From assembly GCA_964568845.1 (NCBI GenBank), contig CAZMSC010000004.1:1-64000 (forward strand): DNA of 64,000 bases. The letters run 5' to 3'. Positions 26,360 through 35,062 of this stretch are shown piece by piece (position 1 is the first letter of the stretch; every line of letters starts with the position of its first letter). The DNA comes from DTBU01 sp964568845 (GTDB taxonomy: Archaea > Thermoproteota > CALKCG01 > B24). Position numbers and translations under genes: made by a program. The notes below the pieces were generated by a model that saw only the letters and a list, made by a program, of their open reading frames with translations, had not been told where the DNA came from and ran no database searches.

Positions 26360-26734
26360 ATGACTAATGAGGAGAAGTTCAGATACACGCAAAATATCGT
26401 GATCCGAACTGACATATTTATGAGTTGCGGTAAAATGTGTGCACAAGTAGCCCATGCCGCCGTAACAGCTTGCGAAGAATCTAGGAAAAGCCATGAAAAG
26501 TGGCTTAGAGAGTGGCTTAAAGAAGGGCAGAGAAAAGTAGTTTTAAAAGCAAATTCTCTTGATGAGCTCATCAACTTGAAGAGGGAGGCAGATAGGTTGA
26601 ATATACCGAATGCTTTAATTGAAGACAGGGGGTTAACAGAGCTACCACCTGGGACAATAACATGTTTAGCCATAGGTCCTGCTCCTAAAGAGCTTGTAGA
26701 CAAAATCACCAGAAGACTTAAATTAATAGACTGA
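26360..26734 (+). CDS. pth2: Peptidyl-tRNA hydrolase, archaeal Pth2 type
   Basis: A 124-residue enzyme that releases peptides from peptidyl-tRNA. The Pth2 pattern is clear: QNIVIRTDIFMSCGKMCAQVAHAAV near the start (lysine and cysteine of the active-site helix), GQRKVVLKANSLDEL, then LIEDRGLTELPPGTITCLAIGPAP. Length is normal for the family. It is monocistronic, with a TATA box just upstream. Confidence 0.96.
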   Translation: MTNEEKFRYTQNIVIRTDIFMSCGKMCAQVAHAAVTACEESRKSHEKWLREWLKEGQRKVVLKANSLDELINLKREADRLNIPNALIEDRGLTELPPGTITCLAIGPAPKELVDKITRRLKLID

Positions 26735-26981
26735 TATCTTGAAATTGGAACCTCGGCTTTCTCTTTAACGATGGGACCTGAATTTATACGATAGTTGAGC
26801 CTTCCATATATCAATTTGTTTATAATTTCATCGTAAGATTTTTCATCGATTCCATGTTTTCAACGTCGCATCAAATCTTCACATAATTACTGCGGTGTAT
26901 TAATCTATGGTTGCGCAGAAAATCTACGTTTACTTTCATATCATACTCTAAGTTACTAAAGTTAAAGTTCACTAATAAATG

Positions 26982-28817
26982 TTAAGTTTTCATTGGAAAG
27001 TTTAAGTTTTCCAGGAAAATCTTGTTAAAGTCAGGTTTAATGTAGAATTCAATAAATTTTATACGTTTAGCCAAATCTTCAGCTTTAATTCTTTCTTCAT
27101 ATGATATCAGACACATTTTCGCGCCGATGCCAGCCGTATTGCCTACGCTTTTAATCCTACTTAGATCTACATTGGGGAGTAGACCTATTCTAACAGCGCT
27201 CCTAGGGCTTATGTAAGAACCGAATGACCCGGCTAAGTAAATGGTGGATAATTCTTCAACCCGAACCCCCGCATCCCGCATCAGTAAGGTTAAACCTGTA
27301 GCTATAGCTGATTTCGCTAATTGAATTTCTCTAACATCTCTCTGAGTTATAGTTATAGCATTTCCAGTACCGCTTTCTTTGGAATCCACCACTATGAATT
27401 CGTAATCTTTACCGGAGTTTATAAAGAGGTTTGGAGATTTTGAAACGTTGAATCTACCGTTTCTATTTAGAAGACCAGTATCTAAAAGCGATGCTAAAGC
27501 ATCTACAACACCTGAACCACATATCCCCATTGGTTTTACGCCACCTATCACCTCATACTTCACGGTTTCAGAATCTATGTAGATTGTCTCTATGGCTCCT
27601 AGACCAGCTCTCATACCGTGTTTTATACGGGCTCCTTCGAAGGCAGGTCCTGAGGCGCAACTACATGCATAAAGGTCTTTACCGTTGTTTAGGATTATTT
27701 CTGTATTTGTCCCGATATCTATCACGGCGCTCGGCTCGTCGAATTCGTAGATTCTAGTTGCAAGAGCATCCGCAATAGCATCTGCTCCTACAAACCCGGC
27801 TACAACGGGTGGGAGGAATAGATTTCCAGACTCATTTATGTTTAAACCTATTTCAGATGCTTTCAAGTTTATGGAGTTCCGTACGACTGGGGTGAAGGGG
27901 GCCAATCCAAGGGTTTTGGGAGGTATTCCAAGGAATATGTGATGCATAGCCGTGTTTCCAACAGCCACAACTTCATATATATCTTGAGGAGGTATACTGA
28001 CGGCTTTACAAAGCTCCTCTATCAGTTGGTTAACACCTCCAACAGCGGCCTTCTGAAGTTCAACAGCTCTCCCATAGTCTGAAGCATAAGTTATTCGCGA
28101 TATCACATCTTCTCCGAAACTTATCTGAGGATTTAACATGGATTTGACAGCTTCTGTCTCACCAGTTTTCAAGTTTATGAGGTACGCAACTAATTTAGTG
28201 GTTCCAATGTCCACAGCAAGACCGTAGATCCTTTTAACTCCATTAACGGGTAAAACGTCTAATATGCCGAAATCCCTATGATATATCACTCTTATATTCC
28301 ATCCGCTTTCCCTTAAAACAGATGGAAGCTTTTTCAGAACCGCAAGCTGTGGAGCCGTGTATGATTCAACCTTTAATGCATCTAAAACTCTATCATAGTC
28401 CGATTTAAGATCTGATAGTGTCGGTTTTTTAACCTTAACTATGACTTCTTTAACGGCCGGATTAACCAGTACTGGTGATTCTACACCTTCCACGGCGACT
28501 TTGTAAAAGCGGATAGTGTCCTCCGCTGGGATTTCTATTTCAGTGTCTTCTAGGACTTTCGCTTGACATGCCAGTCTAAAACCATTTGAAAGTTTTCCAC
28601 CAAGTAGTTTGAGTTCTTGTTCAGATGGAGACGAAAGCTTTCCTTTAACCACTCTTATAACACATTTACCGCATATACCTAAACCGCCACATATACTTTG
28701 AAGCGCTATACCGTTTCTTCTAAGAGAGCCTAGAACTGTCTCATCCGTTTCAGTCTGTATTCTCAGTCCGAGGGGTTGAACGATAAGCCTAGGCAATATT
28801 ACACCTCCCATTTTCAA
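26982..28817 (-). CDS. 2Fe-2S/ASKHA protein resembling the corrinoid activator RACo
   Basis: A 611-residue DUF4445-type protein. A plant-type ferredoxin domain (CGGLGICGKCVIRV plus a distal Cys in FRLACQAKV) occupies the first 80 residues. A linker and the ASKHA ATPase core follow, with GLAVDIGTTKLVAYLIN, then VIDIGTNTEIIL, CSCASGPAFEGARI and YLAGSFGSYI. RACo and relatives use ATP and a reducing cluster to return corrinoid proteins to Co(I). No corrinoid protein or methyltransferase is nearby, so the partner is unknown. It starts at ATG 28817, 29 bp inside the deoxyhypusine synthase gene, so the two are co-transcribed; a TTG at 28796 is an alternative start. Confidence 0.88.
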   Translation of the reverse strand: MKMGGVILPRLIVQPLGLRIQTETDETVLGSLRRNGIALQSICGGLGICGKCVIRVVKGKLSSPSEQELKLLGGKLSNGFRLACQAKVLEDTEIEIPAEDTIRFYKVAVEGVESPVLVNPAVKEVIVKVKKPTLSDLKSDYDRVLDALKVESYTAPQLAVLKKLPSVLRESGWNIRVIYHRDFGILDVLPVNGVKRIYGLAVDIGTTKLVAYLINLKTGETEAVKSMLNPQISFGEDVISRITYASDYGRAVELQKAAVGGVNQLIEELCKAVSIPPQDIYEVVAVGNTAMHHIFLGIPPKTLGLAPFTPVVRNSINLKASEIGLNINESGNLFLPPVVAGFVGADAIADALATRIYEFDEPSAVIDIGTNTEIILNNGKDLYACSCASGPAFEGARIKHGMRAGLGAIETIYIDSETVKYEVIGGVKPMGICGSGVVDALASLLDTGLLNRNGRFNVSKSPNLFINSGKDYEFIVVDSKESGTGNAITITQRDVREIQLAKSAIATGLTLLMRDAGVRVEELSTIYLAGSFGSYISPRSAVRIGLLPNVDLSRIKSVGNTAGIGAKMCLISYEERIKAEDLAKRIKFIEFYIKPDFNKIFLENLNFPMKT

Positions 28818-29721
28818 TGAGGGCTACTGCTAAAATGGGTAAAGCTATTGTGAAATCACATGGAACAACAACTCTGTAAGACTCTGGTTTAACTTTACCC
28901 CAGCTTATAGCCTCATCTGGAGTTGCACCGGATAAACCTCCATACTCAGGTCTATCTGTAGTTATACTGACTACATATGTCAGAGGTTTTCCAGCTGTCA
29001 TAATCGCCTGGTTAAGGTAATTTTTAGGAACCCCTCCACCGAGTATAAGCGCTCCGGTTTTTTCAGAATTCCATATTAAATCAAGCAATTCTATTTGATC
29101 TTGGAAAAGATCTACTTTAAAATTAGAGCCGCGGCTGTACATGCTGATGTGTAACCCGAGTATGCTGTCATTCAACGTTGGACAAAATATCGGTACGTTC
29201 ATGTCGTTGCATGATTTGAGAATGGAGTTTTCGTCTGAAATACTGCTACCTAAGGTGCTCAAAAATTCTCTACTACTCATAGTTTTTCTCGGAAGATTCT
29301 CTAGAATCTCCTTAAGCTTTTTCTCCAGTACCAGAAAACTCTCAGTCTTAATGTAGACGTCGTATATCCGGCTTAAACTCATCTTTTTAAGCTCCAAATC
29401 ATCAATGTAAGCGCTTCCTTTAAAATGCCTCTCGCCAAACGCTTCAAGCAGATCGTGCGTCAAATTGGCACCTGTAGTAATTACAACGTCAAATAGCCTC
29501 GCTTTAATCATCGTAGATAGGGTAAACCTTAAACCTCCAGGAACAGTTGCTCCGGCAACTGTCAGAAACTTTAAGCATCCGTAATCCTTTGACATCATAT
29601 TGAGTATCTGATACGCTTCGTAAAGTCTTCTAGCTGTAAAGGAACCGTTTCCAAACTCTTTCAAAAGCGTTGAAACAGCCATTTTCGGTTTAACTTTTAT
29701 GTGCTCGATTGGATTTAACAT
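28789..29721 (-). CDS. dys: Deoxyhypusine synthase
   Basis: A 310-residue NAD-dependent enzyme that builds deoxyhypusine on aIF5A from spermidine. Family marks: GCLKFLTVAGATVPGGLR, TTGANLTHDLLEAFGE, NVPIFCPTLNDSILGL, LGGGVPKN, and the active-site lysine in SGATPDEAISWGKVKPE. I start it at ATG 29721 (MLNPIEHIKVKP); the in-frame extension back to 29988 is not family-like and would overrun a divergent promoter. A 12-bp palindromic TATA element at 29752-29763 lies 31 bases before this start. The following gene encodes the RACo-like protein, overlapping by 29 bp. Confidence 0.94.
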   Translation of the reverse strand: MLNPIEHIKVKPKMAVSTLLKEFGNGSFTARRLYEAYQILNMMSKDYGCLKFLTVAGATVPGGLRFTLSTMIKARLFDVVITTGANLTHDLLEAFGERHFKGSAYIDDLELKKMSLSRIYDVYIKTESFLVLEKKLKEILENLPRKTMSSREFLSTLGSSISDENSILKSCNDMNVPIFCPTLNDSILGLHISMYSRGSNFKVDLFQDQIELLDLIWNSEKTGALILGGGVPKNYLNQAIMTAGKPLTYVVSITTDRPEYGGLSGATPDEAISWGKVKPESYRVVVPCDFTIALPILAVALIENGRCNIA

Positions 29722-29751
29722 TCCATCTCTATTTAAGAGAAGAAGATAACG

Positions 29752-29763
29752 GATAAATTTATC
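29752..29763. promoter_or_regulatory. Palindromic bidirectional TATA element
   Basis: GATAAATTTATC is a perfect 12-bp palindrome. It lies 31 bases before the dys start on the minus strand and 35 before the TTG of the small cysteine protein on the plus strand, right for a TATA box in both directions. Confidence 0.55.
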
Positions 29764-29797
29764 TAAAAGAAGAACGCAATATGTATCGAGGACGCCG

Positions 29798-30034
29798 TTG
29801 AGTGGCGAGAAGTATAGGGTTGAAGTTAAATCTCTAAAAAAGTCTATGAAGGTTAACCCAAATCTTCTGGATAACGTGAAGGGGATCAGTCCAAAACTCT
29901 TAGGGAGGATGAAGAAGGAGGCTGTGGAATGCCCTGTGAAGAAAACCGCTATACCGTTCTTGGAGTGTTTCATATGTAGCAATTTCATTACAAGGGTGAA
30001 AGGGGTGGTTTACTGTAAAGGTGAACCGTTTTGA
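29798..30034 (+). CDS. Small cysteine-containing protein, function unknown
   Basis: A 78-residue basic protein. The second half has ECPVKKTAIPFLECFICSNF and then VVYCKGEPF, a C-x13-C-x2-C-x12-C arrangement that could hold zinc or an iron-sulfur cluster. The start is TTG at 29798, supported by the palindromic TATA element 35 bases upstream. The stop overlaps the next start by 4 bp, so it is co-transcribed with a two-helix membrane protein. I do not recognise a family. Confidence 0.65.
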   Translation: MSGEKYRVEVKSLKKSMKVNPNLLDNVKGISPKLLGRMKKEAVECPVKKTAIPFLECFICSNFITRVKGVVYCKGEPF

Positions 30035-30273
30035 AACTTGAAGCCAGACACATATTTTTAACTATAAACTTAACGCTTTTCACAATACTTCTCTACTATC
30101 TTTGGTTTATTGCCCTTCCATATTACACGTATACGTACTACTATGAAGCTATTAGAAATACGATAATTCTAGTATCCATCCTACTTTTAGTAGCTATGTC
30201 GCTATCATCAATCCTCATACTGAGAATGGGTAAGGAGGAAGAACAGGAAGAGATAGATATTGGGAAACATTAA
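30031..30273 (+). CDS. Small two-helix membrane protein
   Basis: An 80-residue protein with two predicted membrane helices, about residues 7-30 (IFLTINLTLFTILLYYLWFIAL) and 42-65 (TIILVSILLLVAMSLSSILIL). They are separated by a tyrosine-rich loop (PYYTYTYYYEAIR), and the C-terminus is acidic (EEEQEEIDIGKH). It starts at a TTG overlapping the stop of the cysteine protein. Function is unknown; the pair could form a small membrane-associated unit. Confidence 0.65.
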   Translation: MKLEARHIFLTINLTLFTILLYYLWFIALPYYTYTYYYEAIRNTIILVSILLLVAMSLSSILILRMGKEEEQEEIDIGKH

Positions 30274-30280
30274 AAGTGAA

Positions 30281-32149
30281 CTAAGTCTTCTTTAAAAGCC
30301 TGAGTTCTTCAGCAACGTCTGTTAAACCTAGTTGTATAAGCCGTTCTTGACTTGGCACACCATCTTCCCCCCATCCTCTAAGCTCATAATACTTCGGCAA
30401 CATTTTCTCTAGTTCAACCACCTGACCTGCAGCACCACCATTTTTAAGAGGCTCTTTAAGAAGCCTATATGGAAGGGTGTCGTCTCTAGCAGTCACACCC
30501 CTCTTCACGTTGATTACTCGTTTGAGGTTGTAGATTCTCTCACCGGCTTCAGCAAGCTCCTTAACAGTCTTATATTGACCAGTAACCATTGATAGTATTG
30601 CTGATACAGCAGCTGGGGGGATGAATGCGAATTTACACAATATGAGCGAATCTAAAACGTCATGCCAATCTTGCATAATCTTAACCACTCTAGGCTTTGT
30701 TTCCAAATCGAATCGGTAAATCCGCTCGTGTATACCTAAGTCCGGTATACGCTCACCCTGCTCTATTATGAATACTTCACCTCTAAGGTGACATGCACCC
30801 CTATGAGAGGTTGCATATTGAAGACCCATGCCTTTGAAAGCCCTGGGATCATGCATGGGAATCTCCAACCCTTTAACATGCATAGCTATCTGCTTAGCTT
30901 CTTCCCCCATCTCCTCGGACATCTTCTTAACGCCTTCCGCCAGAAAGGCTCCAATACCTTCACGTAAAGCTATCTTCCTTATAAGTTGTAGAATTAAATC
31001 GGGTTTTCCCCATTCTATTCTTAAGCCGTCGACCTCCCTAGATACTAACCCCCTGTCGCAACACTCCATTAAGAACGCTATGGAAACACCAGTTGTTATA
31101 GTATCTATTCCATACCTGTTACATAGTTCGTTAGCCTTAACTATGGCTTCAATGTTATCGTTTAAGCATAGAGCCCCAAGCGAAGCCGTTGTCTCATATT
31201 CAGGACCCATTCCCTCCTCCGTCTTATATGGACCGTTTTTCACTTCAACTATCCTGCCGCATGCTATCGGACATCTGAAGCAAGCCCAATTCCTCTTTAG
31301 AACCTTTTTTGCCATAGCTTCTCCGGAAATGTTTTCAATCCTACTCCAAATACCTTCCGTGAAGTGTTTTATAGGTACGTCTCCGTACTCGTACATCATG
31401 CTCATAATTCCATCGGTACCGTATGATGAGTATATCTGGACGGTGGGGTGGCTTCTAATAGTTATGTAGAGCTTTTTCACGTATGATGCAAGCTTATCCT
31501 CTTCAGCTGCTGGAATAATTCTAACAGAGCCTTTGACAGCTACGGCCTTGAGATTTTTCGAACCCATAACAGCTCCAATGCCACATCTGCCAGCAGCCCT
31601 ACCCCTATCGTTTATGATGTTTGCATACTTGACAAGGTTTTCACCAGCTGGGCCAATTGAAGCTACTTTAACTTCTGGGCTCAGCTCCTTCTTTAAAGCG
31701 TCTTCACAACTATACGTATCTAAACCCCATAAGTGTTTAGCATCTCTTATCTCACAACCAGATTCATGTATCCATAAGTAGACCGGCTTCTCAGACCTAC
31801 CTTCAACTACCACCCCGTCAAAGCCAGCGAATTTAAGTTCAGGCCCCCAATACCCTGCTGCATGAGATTCAGCCCATATACCAGTTAAAGGTGAGATGGC
31901 GCAGACAGTATATCTACCGGCTGAAGGTGTTATTGTACCAGTTAAAGGCCCAGTCATGAAAATCAACTTATTGGATGGGTCTAAGGGGTCTATATCCATC
32001 GGCGTTTCCCTGTAGATCAACCAAGCCGCATATCCGCTTCCACCTATAAACTTCTCAGCTACGCTTTCATTTAAAGGCTCTATGAATGCTGATCTACTGC
32101 TTAAATTTACCCTTAATATTCGACCGACATATCCTCCTCTAAACGGCAT
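30281..32149 (-). CDS. Aldehyde ferredoxin oxidoreductase family protein
   Basis: A 622-residue tungsten-pterin enzyme of the AOR family, which oxidises aldehydes to acids with ferredoxin. The N-terminal domain runs GGYVGRILRVNLSSR through FIGGSGYAAWLIY and TGPLTGTITPSAGRYTVCAISPLTG. The middle holds GRAAGRCGIGAVMGSKNLKAVAVKG. Cluster cysteines are in NWACFRCPIACGR with a distal one in the C-terminal part (LILCKFAF). It is of normal family length. The physiological aldehyde is unknown; sugar-derived aldehydes would suit the glycosidases nearby. It starts at ATG 32149, divergent from the GH4 gene. Confidence 0.93.
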   Translation of the reverse strand: MPFRGGYVGRILRVNLSSRSAFIEPLNESVAEKFIGGSGYAAWLIYRETPMDIDPLDPSNKLIFMTGPLTGTITPSAGRYTVCAISPLTGIWAESHAAGYWGPELKFAGFDGVVVEGRSEKPVYLWIHESGCEIRDAKHLWGLDTYSCEDALKKELSPEVKVASIGPAGENLVKYANIINDRGRAAGRCGIGAVMGSKNLKAVAVKGSVRIIPAAEEDKLASYVKKLYITIRSHPTVQIYSSYGTDGIMSMMYEYGDVPIKHFTEGIWSRIENISGEAMAKKVLKRNWACFRCPIACGRIVEVKNGPYKTEEGMGPEYETTASLGALCLNDNIEAIVKANELCNRYGIDTITTGVSIAFLMECCDRGLVSREVDGLRIEWGKPDLILQLIRKIALREGIGAFLAEGVKKMSEEMGEEAKQIAMHVKGLEIPMHDPRAFKGMGLQYATSHRGACHLRGEVFIIEQGERIPDLGIHERIYRFDLETKPRVVKIMQDWHDVLDSLILCKFAFIPPAAVSAILSMVTGQYKTVKELAEAGERIYNLKRVINVKRGVTARDDTLPYRLLKEPLKNGGAAGQVVELEKMLPKYYELRGWGEDGVPSQERLIQLGLTDVAEELRLLKKT

Positions 32150-32223
32150 AGTCTAGAAAAGACACCTTATTTAGAGATAAAACTTTTTACCTGATAGATA
32201 GACTTGAATATTGAGGCGGTTTT

Positions 32224-33591
32224 TTGGTTAAAGTAGCTGTTATAGGTGCTGGTAGCATAGCGTGGTCTATGACTTTAATTCGAGATTTATGTGTTACTCC
32301 AAGCCTATGGAAGAGTACTGTTTCATTGATGGATATAAATGAAGAGCGTTTAAACCTATGCTATAGTGCTGCTAAAAGATACGCATCTGAAGTTAAAGCA
32401 GATTTAGAATTTAAGAAGACTATGGATAGAAGAGAAGCGGTTAAGGATGCAGATTTCGTCATAAATACCGCTATGGCTGGAGGACATCAATACTATGAGA
32501 AGATGAGAGAGATATCTGAGAAGCATGGCTACTATAGGGGGATAAACAGCGTAGAGTGGAATATGGTTTCAGACTACCATACAATTTGGGGATACTACCA
32601 ACTCAAATTAATGATTGATATAGGCAGAGATATGGAAGAGCTGTGTCCAGACGCATGGCTTCTCCTACTCGCAAACCCGGTTTTTGAAGGCACCACTCTA
32701 CTATCAAGAGAAACGAAGCTGAAGGTCATAGGGCTCTGCCATGGGCATTTAGGATATAAGGAAATGGCTGGAGTAATGGGGCTTGATTTGAAGGAGACAG
32801 AGGTTGAATCCATAGGCCTAAACCATGTGATCTGGATGACGAAATTCCGCTACAGGGAGAAAAATGGATATCCACTCTTAGACGAATGGATTGATGAGAA
32901 GGCAGAGGATTATTGGAAAGTATGGAGGCGAACCCAGAGAAACCCATTCGACCTGCAGATGTCTCCTGCAGCGGTGGACATGTATAAAAGATATGGGCTA
33001 TTTCCAATAGGAGACTCCGTGAGGGGGGGAACATGGAAATACCACTGGAATCTAGAAACTAAGAAGAAGTGGTTCGGACCCACAGGCGGTCCGGACTCTG
33101 AAACTGGCTGGGCGATATACTTAGAATGGCAGAGGAGGGGTATTGAAAACATAGCCAGACGTATCAAAGACCAGTCTACTCCTTTGACCAAAGTGTTCCC
33201 ACCGCGTAGAAGTGAAGAATCGGTTGTACCTATAATGGAATCTATTGTTACTGGCAATAGGAGAATATACCAAGTTAATATTCTGAACAAAGGAATGGTG
33301 AAAGGTATTCCAGATGACGTGGCTGTAGAAGTACCTATTGAGATAGATGGAAAGGGAGTTCATAGAACGTACTCAGGAGAGCTGTCTAAACGTATAATGA
33401 AGCACGTTATAAATCTTAGGATTACAAGGATGGAGTGGGCGCTTGAAGCATTCCTAGAAGGAGGCAGAGACCTTTTATTTGAATGGCTGATAGTAGATCC
33501 GAGGACTAAGTCGAATGAGCAGATTGAGGAAGCGATAAATGACATATTATTGCTACCGGAGAATGTAGAAATGGCGAAACACTTCAAGTAG
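32224..33591 (+). CDS. GH4-family NAD-dependent glycosidase (alpha-galactosidase/glucuronidase type)
   Basis: A 455-residue GH4 enzyme. These use NAD+ and a divalent metal, often Mn2+, for an oxidation-elimination mechanism. The Rossmann NAD loop is VAVIGAGSIAWSMTL at residues 3-17, followed by VSLMDINEERL and NTAMAGGHQYYEK. The metal and substrate region includes LLANPVFEGT, IGLCHGHLGY (metal Cys and His) and IGLNHVIWMTKFR. GH4 covers alpha-galactosidases, alpha-glucosidases, 6-phospho-glycosidases and alpha-glucuronidases; this one looks most like the MelA/LplD branch, but the linkage is uncertain. The start is TTG at 32224, after a purine-rich TTGAGGCGG. Confidence 0.9.
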   Translation: MVKVAVIGAGSIAWSMTLIRDLCVTPSLWKSTVSLMDINEERLNLCYSAAKRYASEVKADLEFKKTMDRREAVKDADFVINTAMAGGHQYYEKMREISEKHGYYRGINSVEWNMVSDYHTIWGYYQLKLMIDIGRDMEELCPDAWLLLLANPVFEGTTLLSRETKLKVIGLCHGHLGYKEMAGVMGLDLKETEVESIGLNHVIWMTKFRYREKNGYPLLDEWIDEKAEDYWKVWRRTQRNPFDLQMSPAAVDMYKRYGLFPIGDSVRGGTWKYHWNLETKKKWFGPTGGPDSETGWAIYLEWQRRGIENIARRIKDQSTPLTKVFPPRRSEESVVPIMESIVTGNRRIYQVNILNKGMVKGIPDDVAVEVPIEIDGKGVHRTYSGELSKRIMKHVINLRITRMEWALEAFLEGGRDLLFEWLIVDPRTKSNEQIEEAINDILLLPENVEMAKHFK

Positions 33592-33747
33592 AAAAACAAT
33601 CTTTAAAAAATGCGTGAGAGTGTTATTTAGGAATAGTTTTATAGAAAAATTTATAAGTAGACCCCTATCATACGTTTTCAAATGCCACCTTCCAATATGA
33701 AGAAAACCACCACTCTTTTTAAGAGGTTTTATATTACTGTAGGTTAT

Positions 33748-33758
33748 AGTTTTTAAGC
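33748..33758 (+). promoter_or_regulatory. TATA box of the lysC-aro operon
   Basis: AGTTTTTAAGC lies 42-52 bases before the chosen lysC start. Upstream of it a small imperfect hairpin (CTCTT-TTT-AAGAG within 33710-33732) and a second TATA-like AATTTATAAGTAG (33645-33657) could allow a second promoter. Confidence 0.45.
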
Positions 33759-33799
33759 CCAAACCTCTAGCTGAATTGGAGGTGGCGCTGGGGGTCGTT

Positions 33800-35062
33800 A
33801 TGGTTTCCGAACGCACCATTGTTGTGAAATTTGGCGGGAAAACCCTTTCCAATGGTTTGAGCATTAGGAAAGCCGCTGAAATGGTCGCGGACGCCTATAA
33901 GAGGGGGATTAAACCCATAGTAGTAGTTTCAGCTATGGGTAGTACAACAGACGATCTACTGAGCACAGTTAAAGAGGCTACAGGTGGTATTGTCTCAAAC
34001 GATATTCTGGACGATATTGTTTCCATGGGTGAAAGAACAAGTGCTAGAATATTTACCTCAGCTCTTAAATCTCTAGGTTTAGAATCTGTATACTTAGATC
34101 CTTATATGGAAGATTGGCCTATAATTGCGAATAATAAGTTTGGAAATGCCGATCCCCTTATACCGGAGACCTATGCGAAACTCAAAAGAGTTTTAACACC
34201 TCTGGTAGAAAAGGGTATTGTGCCGATCATACCCGGATTTATAGGTAAAACTCTGGATGGGCGAATAATAACTCTAGGAAGAGGGGGAAGCGATTTAACC
34301 GCTCTACTTATAGGTGGAGCCTTAGATTTAAAGGAAGTTGTATTTGTCTCTGACGTAGATGGTATAATGACTGGCGATCCTAAGATCATAGAAGATCCTA
34401 GAGTGCTTAAGGAAATCGAAGTGAAGACGCTCATAGGCTTAGCCGATTCTGATGTAAAGTTCATTAAGAGGAAGACTTTAAAGTACAAACCTTCCGATGT
34501 TAACATTAAACTCATAAACTTTAGAAGTGGGAGAGTGGATGTTGAGGGCACCGTTATCAAAGGCTCTTTTCCAAATCCAAATTCGAACTCAAGGTTTGAG
34601 GTTGAAGTCTATAAGGAACCTATAGCCGCTTTAACTGCAGTAGGTAAAGGCATTTCAAGTAGGCCTGAAGTTTTAGCTGAAGTCTTCAAATCGATCAGAG
34701 AAGCTGGTGCACAGCCAATAGGTGTTACAACAGACTCAGAATCTATAATACTTTATATTTCTGAGTCTAAGAGTCTAGATACAGCTAAGAAAATTCACTC
34801 CATCGTCTTAAAAAACCCGGATACCCTCATAGCAGTTGCTTTGAGGAGGAACCTAGCCCTAATTAGTATTAAAGGTATTGGTTTAGAGGAGACCCCCGGT
34901 ATTATTGGAAAGATAACAGAACCCCTTGGGAGAAAGGGGATAAATATTCACGGTATTTTCACGATAACTTCTACTATAAATCTCATTGTAACTCAGAATG
35001 ATGTTGAACAAGTCTATAAACTCGTAACGGATGTTTTAAGCACGGTGAACGGAAATGATTAA
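33800..35062 (+). CDS. lysC: Aspartokinase
   Basis: A 420-residue kinase that phosphorylates L-aspartate, the entry to lysine, threonine and methionine and, in this operon, to aspartate semialdehyde for the archaeal shikimate route. The kinase domain opens with TIVVKFGGKTLSNGLSI and holds VVVSAMGSTTDDLL, MGERTSARIF and LGRGGSDLTALLIG. Two ACT domains follow from about residue 270 (GIGLEETPGIIGKITEPL), indicating feedback control by an amino acid. I choose ATG 33800; in-frame codons back to 33776 contain the GGAGGTGG that probably serves as ribosome site. It overlaps asd by 8 bp. Confidence 0.94.
   Translation: MVSERTIVVKFGGKTLSNGLSIRKAAEMVADAYKRGIKPIVVVSAMGSTTDDLLSTVKEATGGIVSNDILDDIVSMGERTSARIFTSALKSLGLESVYLDPYMEDWPIIANNKFGNADPLIPETYAKLKRVLTPLVEKGIVPIIPGFIGKTLDGRIITLGRGGSDLTALLIGGALDLKEVVFVSDVDGIMTGDPKIIEDPRVLKEIEVKTLIGLADSDVKFIKRKTLKYKPSDVNIKLINFRSGRVDVEGTVIKGSFPNPNSNSRFEVEVYKEPIAALTAVGKGISSRPEVLAEVFKSIREAGAQPIGVTTDSESIILYISESKSLDTAKKIHSIVLKNPDTLIAVALRRNLALISIKGIGLEETPGIIGKITEPLGRKGINIHGIFTITSTINLIVTQNDVEQVYKLVTDVLSTVNGND

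Noticed and set aside
26735..26890. Minus-strand VapB-like fragment (SYDEIINKLIYGRL) next to pth2
   Set aside because: It resembles the end of a VapB antitoxin but is interrupted by a TGA just upstream, has no start and no toxin gene beside it; too weak to annotate.
29722..29988. Longer N-terminus for deoxyhypusine synthase
   Set aside because: Hydrophobic, not family-like, and would cover the divergent promoter and the small cysteine gene.
33592..33775. Attenuator or riboswitch before lysC
   Set aside because: A small imperfect hairpin is visible, but it lies upstream of the likely TATA box, so it would not be in the leader.
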